From Terriglobia bacterium (GTDB taxonomy: Bacteria; Acidobacteriota; Terriglobia; UBA7540), in the NCBI GenBank assembly GCA_030040295.1, contig JASHTZ010000054.1, positions 1-10,428 on the forward strand: 10,428 nt of DNA. Direction: 5' to 3'. Position 1 is the stretch's first letter, and each line of letters starts with the position of its first letter. Of the stretch, positions 1 through 7,113 are shown in pieces. The translations under genes were made by a program, and so were the position numbers. The notes under the pieces are model-generated. The model was not told where the DNA came from. It saw only the letters and a program-made list of their open reading frames with translations, and did not search any database.

Positions 1-108
1 GGGAACTCGAACTTGGATATCGGAAACTCATGAGTAACTATCCCGCTTCAGGGGCTGGAGCTTTGAAATTCTTGGCCCCTCATTCCAATTTCCAAGGTAG
101 GTGTTGCC

Positions 109-1080
109 ATGGATCCCGTTGATCGTCGAGACTTCATGAAAACTGTTGCTGCCACAGCCGCGGCTTCTGCGCTGGAAGACGACCCGGCGGAGGCCGATCG
201 CGCCGGACCTATCTTTCTTTCCACCTGGGCGCACGGGAAGCCCGCCAACGAGCGCGCGGCGGAGGTTTTCAACAGTGGCGGAAGCCTGCTGGATGCCGTG
301 GAGAAAGGCATCAATGTTCCCGAGAATGATCCCAACGTGACGAGTGTTGGATATGGCGGCATCCCCAATGCCCAGGGAGTCGTGGAACTCGACGCCGCGA
401 TTATGGATGGCACCCGCCATCGCGCCGGATCGGTTTGCGCTCTGCGCATGATCAAGAATCCCATTTCCGTGGCGCGGATGGTGCTTGAAAAAACCTCCCA
501 CACCACACTGGCGGGCGAAGGAGCGTTTGAATTCGCACTGAAGCTGGGATTTGAGGCGCAGACGCTACTCACTCCTCAGAGCCTGCAAAAATGGCTGGAC
601 TGGAAGGCCAATCCCCATCACAAGACGTATTGGCTGAACACAGAAAATCACGACACGATTGGCATGGTGGCGACGGACGGCAACGGACACCTGGTTTGCG
701 GCTGCTCGACTTCCGGCGTGGCGTTCAAAATTCCCGGGCGCGTGGGGGACTCGCCGCTGGTGGGTTGCGGGGTGTACGCGGATGACAACGTAGGTGCCGC
801 TTCCGCCACTGGCGATGGCGATCTGATGACCAACTACTGCACGAGCATTTCGATTGTTCACTTCATGAGGCGCGGCGCCTCGCCCCAGGAAGCTTGCATG
901 GAATTGCTCAAACACATGGTGGAAACGGACGGAAAAAACAAAGAGGCACAAGTGGGATTGATCGCCATGAACAAGCGTGGAGAAATCGGCGCGGCGTGCA
1001 TGAATGAAGGCTTCTTCCTCAAATACGCGCTATGGAAGGACGGACAGAGCCAGTTGTTGGATTCCGCGAAGTTCAATTAG
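109..1080 (+). CDS. N4-(beta-N-acetylglucosaminyl)-L-asparaginase (glycosylasparaginase), Tat-type export signal
   Basis: This 323-residue protein belongs to the Ntn-hydrolase glycosylasparaginase family. These enzymes cleave the GlcNAc-Asn bond left after glycoprotein breakdown, and are made as a precursor that cuts itself to expose an N-terminal threonine. The family motif HDTIGM is at residues 181-186, so autocleavage would fall between Asp182 and the nucleophile Thr183. Further conserved elements are GRVGDSP (210-216, with Arg211 and Asp214 as substrate-binding residues), YADD, and TGDGD (234-238). Spacing from Thr183 to Arg211, Asp214 and Thr234 equals that in the human enzyme (206, 234, 237, 257), so the enzyme is probably active. 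The N-terminus carries RRDFMK (6-11), a twin-arginine-like motif. A short Ala-rich stretch and a possible Ala-Ser-Ala cleavage site at 19-21 follow, suggesting periplasmic location. The start at 109 keeps the RR motif; the upstream AGG at 99-101 is only a modest ribosome site. The gene is alone on its strand and convergent with the protease gene. Confidence 0.93.
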   Translation: MDPVDRRDFMKTVAATAAASALEDDPAEADRAGPIFLSTWAHGKPANERAAEVFNSGGSLLDAVEKGINVPENDPNVTSVGYGGIPNAQGVVELDAAIMDGTRHRAGSVCALRMIKNPISVARMVLEKTSHTTLAGEGAFEFALKLGFEAQTLLTPQSLQKWLDWKANPHHKTYWLNTENHDTIGMVATDGNGHLVCGCSTSGVAFKIPGRVGDSPLVGCGVYADDNVGAASATGDGDLMTNYCTSISIVHFMRRGASPQEACMELLKHMVETDGKNKEAQVGLIAMNKRGEIGAACMNEGFFLKYALWKDGQSQLLDSAKFN

Positions 1081-1112
1081 AAGAATTCAAAAACAGGGTG
1101 ACCGCGTGAATC

Positions 1113-1149
1113 GTAGCACGGGTATCTTTCCCATCCCTGCCTGTGCTAC
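1113..1149. repeat. Inverted repeat between convergent genes, possible bidirectional transcript end
   Basis: The arms GTAGCACGGG (1113-1122) and CCTGTGCTAC (1140-1149) pair over 10 bases with one G-T wobble, around a 17-base loop. The element fills the gap between the stop of the asparaginase gene (1080) and the stop codon of the protease gene (1149-1151), touching the latter by one base. Neither side is followed directly by a T-run, so it is not a textbook intrinsic terminator. It could protect 3' ends, end transcription with a factor, or be a copy of a dispersed palindromic repeat. Confidence 0.6.
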
Positions 1150-4100
1150 TACCTCGATGCTGCCTCCGCCCTTTCTGGGGACCAGAGCATCCATGCCACC
1201 ACAATTACCGAGACTATTGCGAGTACCACGCCGTTCTGACGGAAATAGGGATTGGCTTGCGAAAGAAGTTCAATAATCGGTTCCGCTACTTGCAAGCTGA
1301 ATAAGACCAGGACGTACGCCAAAATGTTATTGCGCAGGAAAAATCCCACAATCAGCCCGGCCGCCAACAGAGGAATGAAATTGATCAGCCAGGTGACGCT
1401 GAACGCGGCAAGCGAGCGCTCGTGAAGGGAGCCGAGCGAAGCGACCAGCAGTGCCAGGCCCACCCACAGCCACCATGCTCGTAACTGCCAACCCGCTCGG
1501 AGGATGTAGATGATGAGCGCCACCAGGGCCGAATAAAAGAGGGCGTGGGTGATGCCTCCGAGGAAAAATCCGGCGGCCGGCCAGCGCACGCTGAAGAGCA
1601 GTGGGAACAGTTCGTCATTGATGGGCGCGTACGGATGGAAGACGCTGGTAAGGAGCGCAACGATTCGAGCCAAACACACGGCGGCCGCGACACAAAGAAC
1701 GATGGCCATCAGCGCGTCGCGTCCCCACGCCCGCCGGCCCGCGTTTTTCCAGAGCTTCCAGGCGTCCGGATAAAGGCTGACTGCAGCGCCGATGAGCACC
1801 CAACCGAGCAATCCCTGCAACAAGGGAACTACCACCACGCTGACCGCCATGAACATTTTCCAAATGTTCAGCGGCATGGAAGTTTCATAACGGATGTAGG
1901 CCAAGGGAAGACTGTTAAGCGATTCCAGAAGCCCCAAGATAGCAAGCAGAACGCCGAACTTGGCCGAGCGCTTCCACTGCATGCGGCCGGACCGGATCAG
2001 GTTGACAATGACGATCAGTCCGCCGGCAACAAGGGCCATCGCCACCAGAACTCTAATCCCCATGAGCAGGATATTGAAAATCGAATTCCCTTCCTGGGCG
2101 CGGACCCAATCCTCCGGCAATTTGAAATGGCGCAAGAACCCCACCACCTGGTCCCCGGCAATGTCCACTTCCAGACGGTAATGCGCGTCACCGACATTGC
2201 GAGGGTCGCCGGCCTTGGCCTGCCACACCAGCGTGTAATCCTCTCGGGCCTTGCGCTTGGTCGCATCGGAGCTTTGAAGGTCAAAGCCGTCGAGCGAGTA
2301 TCCGTGCTCTTTCACGGCTTGTTCGGCGAGGGCGCGCGCCTGCTCAGAGGTGAGCGATGCCCCCGGTGCGTCATCCTCCACGATGTGCCGGATGCCAAAG
2401 ACGCCGCCCGAAACCGGATCCACGAAGACGAGGTACTCCTCCTTCTGGAGCGGGCGGAAAAACCGAACCTCCCACAACGCCGGGCGGGTGGCTTGGCGGT
2501 AGATCTGGTCCGCTTGCTCCAGAGTTTTGCGCTCGGCGAGGTAATGCAGCGCCTGGGAATCAACGTTGTCATCGATCCAGACGACTTTGCGGTAGCTCGC
2601 CGGGTCAACTTTTTTCTGCTCGAGGAGGTTTGTCGCGCTGCGCAGCGCCTCCTGCGGGGATGCGTGCAGCTCGATGCCTTTACCAAACCGGTAGACCCGG
2701 ATGAATGCCACTCCAATGAAAATCGCCGCCAGCACGCCCGCCAGCGCCAGTCGCGAGGCCGAGAGGGGTTGGTAAACCAGCGGCGATTCAGTTGCCGAGG
2801 CTTCCATGGGAAGAGGTGAAGGAGGTTTCTCGGAGGCATTCAGAATGCCGCCCTCCTCCGCGAATGTCCCCGTCTTCAAGTAGGCGGCCAGGGCCACCAA
2901 GAGCGGAACGAGCATGATTCCCGCCGATATAGCGCCCGAAATCATCAGGTAATGATTGGGGGAGCGCAACAGTAGGAACGCCGTATAGAGCGCGTCCACG
3001 GAGTAGTGCCAGATCAGCGTGGCCAGAATGCCGAAACGCAGCATGATCAGTCCAATGATGATGCCGCCAAATCCCACTTCCAGCCCGCGGATGAAAAAGG
3101 GCTGGTTGGGATAAGCAGAGTGCAGAAAGCCCCAGATGAAAGCCGGAAGAACGACGGCCAGGAGTGGGGATTTCAGGTACTTTCTCACCAGAGGAATGGC
3201 GAAAGCGCGAAACTGGATTTCCTCGGAAACGGCAGGAAAAAATCCCACAAAGAGAACCATGACCCAGGGGAAGCGGGTGTTCAACAAATCGGAAAAGGGA
3301 ACGTCGGCAGGGGCCCAGGCGCCCAGCTTGTTGGCGGCGAGATAGAAAACCGTCTGATAGGCGAAGAAGAAAAACGTCATGGTGATGCCCACGACGTTCG
3401 CCAGGAAAAATGAGCGCGTCCGGAGGCCACCCCACCGGAAATACCGGCGAATCGAGATGAACCCCGCGTAGGCTTCCCGATAAACGGGTTCGGTGCTGGC
3501 CATGAGGAGGAAGATCAGCGCCCCGAAGGCCAGGGCCGAGAGAAGATTTTCGACTACAAAGCCGCTGGCAAAGCTCGAGTACGAGTCCGTGGTGCGATAG
3601 CCGTACTCCGCCTGCGAAAACATGTTCAACTGACCGAAGAAATAGAGCAGCACCGTAACCAACGCAAAGCCCAGAGAGAGGTAAACGGGAATATTGCGTT
3701 TGCGAAGATGTTGAATGAGCAGGGCGAGGCCGGCGATGCAGAGCAAAATCCACGGGACCTCGTCCACAACTTGGGCGGCTTCATTCCGGGAGCGCAACTT
3801 GGCGTAATCACGCGACCAGGCCTCCGGAACTTTGACGAATTCCCGATAGCCCGCAACTTGATCGCCGTCCACATCCACTTCAAAGCGCAAGCTGCCGTCG
3901 CCGAGGTCCAGATTTTTCTGCTTCCAGGTGAAGGAATAATCGGTTCGCGCCGGGCGCTTTTCACTCACCGAGTCCACGAATTCCAATTCGTCCAAATTCC
4001 GTTGCATGACCACAACGAGAAATTTCTCCGCAATAGCTTGCGCGGCAGGCGCGTCCAAGTTCGCGCCCGAGGCCGACTCCGGAATATCGTGTTCGAAGCC

Positions 4101-4487
4101 CACCACCTGGCCGGAAGGCGCGACGTCCACCCGGAATTCTTCTTTTTGCTGAGGTTTGAACCAACGATGCGACCAGCGCCAAAGGTGGATGGGCCCGCAC
4201 GTCAGGGAGTTCATGCGCCCGAGGCCCTGCGTGCGCTCGAGATACACTTTGGCGTCGTCATCGTAATCAAACACCGCGGCGTGGCGATAACCCCCGACAC
4301 TCCAGCCTCGACCGGAGAGAAATTTGACGGCCAGCGGGGTGGAATCATCCCGATTAACGCGGAACTCAATGGACGCCTCGGGGAACGCGTGGGAGAAATA
4401 CTTCAGCCCAATCGCCAGGGATAACCCTGCGACGAGAATCGCCACCGCGATCACCTTGCGGTCCGCAGAATTCAGAGCAGTCGGCAT
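1149..4487 (-). CDS. CPBP (CAAX/Abi-type) intramembrane protease with internal duplication and degenerate second half
   Basis: This 1112-residue polytopic membrane protein has CPBP-family protease motifs in its first half: EEIQFR (Glu422, Glu423, Arg427), His456 in GFLHS, and HYSVD (His494, Asp498), all in hydrophobic segments. CPBP proteins are usually 200-350 residues, so this one is far longer. The rest is explained by duplication. A TM helix (about 12-30) and a soluble PepSY-like region (about 40-235) precede the first membrane block (about 243-540). The same order recurs: TM (about 578-598), soluble region (about 605-797), membrane block (about 803-1102). Shared soluble signatures are QKEEF/QKEEY, GANL/GASL, and EVDxxGDQV followed by PExW. 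By eye, the second membrane block aligns but has Thr-His for Glu-Glu, Leu1062 for His494 and Gln1066 for Asp498; only the middle His (1022) remains. I infer an active and an inactive copy, with the soluble parts outside the cytoplasm. The start is supported by a strong Shine-Dalgarno site and a TATAAT. The substrate is unknown. Confidence 0.88.
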   Translation of the reverse strand: MPTALNSADRKVIAVAILVAGLSLAIGLKYFSHAFPEASIEFRVNRDDSTPLAVKFLSGRGWSVGGYRHAAVFDYDDDAKVYLERTQGLGRMNSLTCGPIHLWRWSHRWFKPQQKEEFRVDVAPSGQVVGFEHDIPESASGANLDAPAAQAIAEKFLVVVMQRNLDELEFVDSVSEKRPARTDYSFTWKQKNLDLGDGSLRFEVDVDGDQVAGYREFVKVPEAWSRDYAKLRSRNEAAQVVDEVPWILLCIAGLALLIQHLRKRNIPVYLSLGFALVTVLLYFFGQLNMFSQAEYGYRTTDSYSSFASGFVVENLLSALAFGALIFLLMASTEPVYREAYAGFISIRRYFRWGGLRTRSFFLANVVGITMTFFFFAYQTVFYLAANKLGAWAPADVPFSDLLNTRFPWVMVLFVGFFPAVSEEIQFRAFAIPLVRKYLKSPLLAVVLPAFIWGFLHSAYPNQPFFIRGLEVGFGGIIIGLIMLRFGILATLIWHYSVDALYTAFLLLRSPNHYLMISGAISAGIMLVPLLVALAAYLKTGTFAEEGGILNASEKPPSPLPMEASATESPLVYQPLSASRLALAGVLAAIFIGVAFIRVYRFGKGIELHASPQEALRSATNLLEQKKVDPASYRKVVWIDDNVDSQALHYLAERKTLEQADQIYRQATRPALWEVRFFRPLQKEEYLVFVDPVSGGVFGIRHIVEDDAPGASLTSEQARALAEQAVKEHGYSLDGFDLQSSDATKRKAREDYTLVWQAKAGDPRNVGDAHYRLEVDIAGDQVVGFLRHFKLPEDWVRAQEGNSIFNILLMGIRVLVAMALVAGGLIVIVNLIRSGRMQWKRSAKFGVLLAILGLLESLNSLPLAYIRYETSMPLNIWKMFMAVSVVVVPLLQGLLGWVLIGAAVSLYPDAWKLWKNAGRRAWGRDALMAIVLCVAAAVCLARIVALLTSVFHPYAPINDELFPLLFSVRWPAAGFFLGGITHALFYSALVALIIYILRAGWQLRAWWLWVGLALLVASLGSLHERSLAAFSVTWLINFIPLLAAGLIVGFFLRNNILAYVLVLFSLQVAEPIIELLSQANPYFRQNGVVLAIVSVIVVAWMLWSPERAEAASR

Positions 4488-4492
4488 GTATT

Positions 4493-4500
4493 CCCTCCCT
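4493..4500 (-). promoter_or_regulatory. Shine-Dalgarno site of the CPBP protease gene
   Basis: On the minus strand AGGGAGGG stands five bases before the ATG at 4487. It fixes this start and predicts good translation. Confidence 0.75.
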
Positions 4501-4525
4501 GAGGCGACGGCGAATGGGATAGGGG

Positions 4526-4531
4526 ATTATA
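4526..4531 (-). promoter_or_regulatory. Candidate sigma-70 -10 box of the CPBP protease gene
   Basis: A perfect TATAAT reads on the minus strand, 38 bases before the start codon. No good -35 lies at 17 bases. The best TTGACA-like match is CTGACG (4 of 6), about 20 bases upstream, inside a short GTCGTC repeat. The protease gene probably has its own promoter rather than depending on read-through from the acetyltransferase gene. Confidence 0.5.
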
Positions 4532-4541
4532 CCCGGTTGTT

Positions 4542-4559
4542 AGTCGTCGGTCGTCAGTA
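4542..4559. repeat. Short 7-base tandem repeat remnant, (A/G)GTCGTC
   Basis: AGTCGTC (4542-4548) is followed directly by GGTCGTC (4549-4555) and a broken third unit beginning AGT. The tract lies between the acetyltransferase stop and the protease promoter and would overlap the -35 region. With only about 2.4 units it may be the decayed end of a longer array or chance. Confidence 0.4.
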
Positions 4560-4592
4560 GAAGCGGACTCACAGAAACAAAGTGATGACCTC

Positions 4593-5048
4593 TTACTCCA
4601 GTTCCTTCACCATCACCCACGCGGTTGTTCCATTCGCGTAATACCCCGGAATCTCATCCACTTGGCGATAACCGCGCGAGGCATAGAACTTCTGCGCGCC
4701 CAAATTATCCTGGGCGGTCTCGAGCCCAATCATTTTCAGGCCGCGACCGCGCGCCCAATCTTCCGCGGCCTCCATCAACAGCGTTCCCACCCTGCGCCGG
4801 CGCCAGGCTTTGAGAACGTCAATGGTAACAATATGTAGAATTTTGCGCGGCTCGGTATTGGCAATCAGGAAGCCCACAATGCGGTCCCCATCCTCCACAA
4901 TCCAGGTTTGCGAATGGTTGTGGGCGATAAATGCCGCCAGTTCCTTGTGCGTATAGGAAATTCCCGGAATAAAACAAGATTGATCGATCTCGTATAGGGT
5001 TTGCAGGTCATCCGGGCGGAAGGGGCGCAGGCGCATGGCAGGGTCCAT
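4593..5048 (-). CDS. GNAT-family N-acetyltransferase (RimI-like)
   Basis: This 151-residue single-domain protein has the GNAT layout. It opens with MRLRPFRPDDL (strand 1, residues 5-15). Strand 4 and motif A follow at about 71-95, with RRRRVGTLLM at 83-92 contacting acetyl-CoA pyrophosphate. Motif B is DNLGAQKFYASRGY (114-127). The ending GYYANGTTAWVMVKEL resembles RimI-like proteins that acetylate protein N-termini, but the substrate cannot be read from sequence. In the usual Q/R-x-x-G-x-G/A signature the first glycine is Arg86 here, while Gly88 is kept. Met5 is an alternative start that fits the domain edge better; neither start has a clear ribosome site. The start follows the stop of the PLP enzyme by 15 bases, so the two are probably cotranscribed and perhaps translationally coupled. 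Confidence 0.9.
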   Translation of the reverse strand: MDPAMRLRPFRPDDLQTLYEIDQSCFIPGISYTHKELAAFIAHNHSQTWIVEDGDRIVGFLIANTEPRKILHIVTIDVLKAWRRRRVGTLLMEAAEDWARGRGLKMIGLETAQDNLGAQKFYASRGYRQVDEIPGYYANGTTAWVMVKELE

Positions 5049-5063
5049 TCGGAATTGGGCGCC

Positions 5064-6200
5064 TCAAGCCGGACGCGCGATTTCCAGCAGCCGGTCGATA
5101 TCCGCCTCATCGTTATAAAGGTAGGGTGAAACTCGAATCATGCCGTGACGCAAGCTGACGACGACATGGTTGGCCGTGAGTTTCTGATGGAGCGCAGCAG
5201 TCGCTGCGGAATTAGCAGCGCGAAAGCAGAGAATTGTGGATTCGTGGCCGGGCAAGGCTGCCGCCGAAACGACAAAACCAAGCGCGCGAAGGCCCTCCTC
5301 CGCCCGGCGGAGCAGCCTCCGGCAATAGGAGTGCACGGCTGCGGGAGTAACTCCGGCGACATATTCCAGTGACGATTCCAGCCCATGCAGGTTGATGAAA
5401 TTGCCGGTTTCGCCGGAGTCAAAGACGCGCGCTTCCGGAATGAGCCTGAAATTTTCCTTGGGAAGTGAATCAAATTCGTGGGCACCCACGACCGAATGCC
5501 AGTTGATGACCGGCAGGTCGAGCTTGTTCAATAGATTTTTGGCAATATAGGCGAATCCCGTCCCGTAAGGGCCAAGAATCCACTTGTACGCGGCGCAGGC
5601 CATGACGTCAACGGGCAGCGCATGAAGGTTAAGTTCGTTGGCGCCCACTCCCTGCGTGCCATCCACCACGAAGATTCCTCCTCGCTCGTGAATCAGCGAC
5701 CCGAAGGCGGCGAGGTCGATTCGATAACCGGTAGAATAACTCACCCAATCGAGCGCCAGGACGCGCGTGCGCGGGGTCATTTGCGCCGCCACTTCCTCAA
5801 CGCTTGCCTCTTCGCTCGAGGAGCGTACAACCTTCACGGTAACGCCCTTGCGCTCAAGGTGCAGCCAGGTAAAAAGGTTGGAGGGAAAATTCGCAACCCT
5901 TACCACCACTTCGTCCCCGGGACCGAGATTCAGACCTGCCGCAACAACGCCGATGCCTTGCGTGGCGCTCGTGGTAATGGCGATTTCACTCTCGTCCGCG
6001 CCCACCAGACGAGCGATGCCGGCGCGCACGCGGTCCGGCAGCCCGAAGTATTCCGGAGCCTTCAGTCGTTGGGGCTGAGATTTCAGCTCAACGGCATGAT
6101 GAACACGCTCGGCGGTGACCTTGGGGAAAGCGCCTTGACAGGCGCAGTCAAGATAGACGAGGGGAGAGAAGTCCGAGAATTCCTGGCGATAGTTGCGCAT
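5064..6200 (-). CDS. Class V aminotransferase-fold PLP-dependent enzyme (isopenicillin-N-epimerase/kynureninase-like subgroup)
   Basis: This 378-residue fold-type I PLP enzyme has the class V layout. A cofactor phosphate loop lies at TTSATQGI (76-83), and Asp180 in VVDGTQG probably pairs with the pyridine nitrogen, with Gln183 nearby. The Schiff-base lysine is Lys206 in AAYKWILGPYGTGF. The carboxylate-binding arginine is probably Arg357 in MIRVSPYLYN. Databases often name such proteins cysteine desulfurase or selenocysteine lyase. The catalytic cysteine expected near the RxGHHC motif of SufS/CsdB is missing, so a desulfurase role is not supported. The SPYLYN ending is commoner in epimerase-, kynureninase- and aminotransferase-like members. 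No signal peptide is visible, so it is probably cytoplasmic. It starts 18 bases after the sigma-like gene and ends 15 bases before the GNAT gene. The reaction is unknown; modification of a small amino compound together with the GNAT enzyme is possible but speculative. Confidence 0.9.
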   Translation of the reverse strand: MRNYRQEFSDFSPLVYLDCACQGAFPKVTAERVHHAVELKSQPQRLKAPEYFGLPDRVRAGIARLVGADESEIAITTSATQGIGVVAAGLNLGPGDEVVVRVANFPSNLFTWLHLERKGVTVKVVRSSSEEASVEEVAAQMTPRTRVLALDWVSYSTGYRIDLAAFGSLIHERGGIFVVDGTQGVGANELNLHALPVDVMACAAYKWILGPYGTGFAYIAKNLLNKLDLPVINWHSVVGAHEFDSLPKENFRLIPEARVFDSGETGNFINLHGLESSLEYVAGVTPAAVHSYCRRLLRRAEEGLRALGFVVSAAALPGHESTILCFRAANSAATAALHQKLTANHVVVSLRHGMIRVSPYLYNDEADIDRLLEIARPA

Positions 6201-6218
6201 AAATCCCGATCCAATTTT

Positions 6219-7043
6219 TTATTTGCCGAGCATGCGGGCGAAAAGAGAAGGTTTGGGCTTCTCCTTTCGAACGGACACGGCCGCCAACAACGGTTCGATT
6301 TTCTCTTCGGGCCACGGTTGGCGCGTGCGATCCCAGGCGACGACTTCCATCAGCGACGTCCAAAGCTCCAGGCAATGGAGGCATTTGGTGCGATGCTCTT
6401 CCACCGGAGACTTTTCGTACCAGGTTGCCTGCCCATCCAGTATCCGGATGAGCTGGCGGAGCGGCGTGCAGTCCTTACTGGAGTCAGCGCGCGCCGCTAC
6501 ACACATTCCCACCCAGGCGAAGGGCCATAAGCACTGGTCCTCCGTCCGCTCCAGTGCCGCCGCGTAGCCGGCCCGCAGCCGCGCAAGGACCTCACCCGCA
6601 ACCTTAGGAGTGGCGGGCAAAGTTTTCTCCAACGTCTTTTGCGAATATCCCGCCAGTGTCAGGAAGGCTATTTCCTGGTGAACGATCGGCAAGCCGCTGA
6701 GCAACGTCATAAGAGCCTCGCGCGTCGGCGCGGGGGGGGTCGCGGCGTCCTGGCGGGCCTTGAGCCGCGGCGCTGCCCGATCCTGCAAGAACGCGCGCAA
6801 CGCCACGAGGAATTCGCGCTCCGCCTGATGCGGGAAGGCCTTCAGCTCCGCACACTGATTCGCGCTCAAGTCGCCAAGCGCTTCACGCCACGCTGCCAAA
6901 CAAGCATCGGAATCCCAATTCGTGTATACGCGCAGGAAATCCATGGCCATGGGAGTGTAGAACCCCAGGAACGCTCGCCACGCCTCGGGGCTTCCCTCTT
7001 CGCAGCCGGGCAGGACTCTATAAAAGGTTATCAATTTGGACAT
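6219..7043 (-). CDS. Sigma-70/ECF-like protein with C-terminal zinc-binding anti-sigma-like motif (hypothetical)
   Basis: This 274-residue protein has no closely recognised family. Residues about 19-88 hold an aromatic helical region laid out like sigma region 2. Residues about 107-165 resemble sigma region 4, with LLSGLPIVHQEIAFLTLAGY, a turn near SQKTLEKTLPATPKVAGEV, and ARLRAGYAAAL as a recognition-type helix. After a linker, residues 217-224 read HRTKCLHC, the H-x3-C-x2-C signature of zinc-binding anti-sigma (ZAS/zf-HC2) domains. The end is basic (KEKPKPSLFARMLGK), with no membrane helix. The resemblance to ECF sigma factors is structural rather than close, so it may be a regulator that has lost promoter recognition. 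No Shine-Dalgarno is seen before the start at 7043, but the sequence right after it already looks family-like (CEEGSPEAWRAF). It probably heads a transcription unit with the PLP and GNAT genes and may regulate it or its neighbours. Confidence 0.7.
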   Translation of the reverse strand: MSKLITFYRVLPGCEEGSPEAWRAFLGFYTPMAMDFLRVYTNWDSDACLAAWREALGDLSANQCAELKAFPHQAEREFLVALRAFLQDRAAPRLKARQDAATPPAPTREALMTLLSGLPIVHQEIAFLTLAGYSQKTLEKTLPATPKVAGEVLARLRAGYAAALERTEDQCLWPFAWVGMCVAARADSSKDCTPLRQLIRILDGQATWYEKSPVEEHRTKCLHCLELWTSLMEVVAWDRTRQPWPEEKIEPLLAAVSVRKEKPKPSLFARMLGK

Positions 7044-7113
7044 GGTGGAAATTTGCTGGCTCGCGAAGGAAACCCGTCCCGCAGGTTGCCGTCAAGAGAA
7101 AGGAAAATCGCGA

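Noticed and set aside
1..108. Possible end of an upstream gene at the left edge
   Set aside because: One plus frame is open from position 3 to a stop at 120-122 and reads a plausible but featureless peptide; too short to support a gene.
1545..2819. A 424-residue plus-strand open frame opposite the protease gene
   Set aside because: It is antisense to the duplicated protease, has low-complexity charged sequence with no domain or ribosome site, and is the kind of long mirror frame GC-rich genes produce.
2788..3753. A 321-residue minus-strand frame in the protease gene
   Set aside because: It is a shifted reading of the same strand; the main frame keeps all protease motifs.
4565..4590. TCAC/GTGA hairpin after the acetyltransferase gene as a terminator
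   Set aside because: Only four base pairs and no T-run, so it is within chance.
5622..6530. A 302-residue plus-strand open frame
   Set aside because: It runs across the PLP enzyme and the sigma-like gene, both supported by clear motifs, and shows no recognisable domain.
7090..7095. TTGACG as a -35 box for the sigma-like gene
   Set aside because: The hexamer 17 bases downstream (TTTCCT) matches the -10 consensus at only 3 of 6, and the gene may be cotranscribed with upstream genes.
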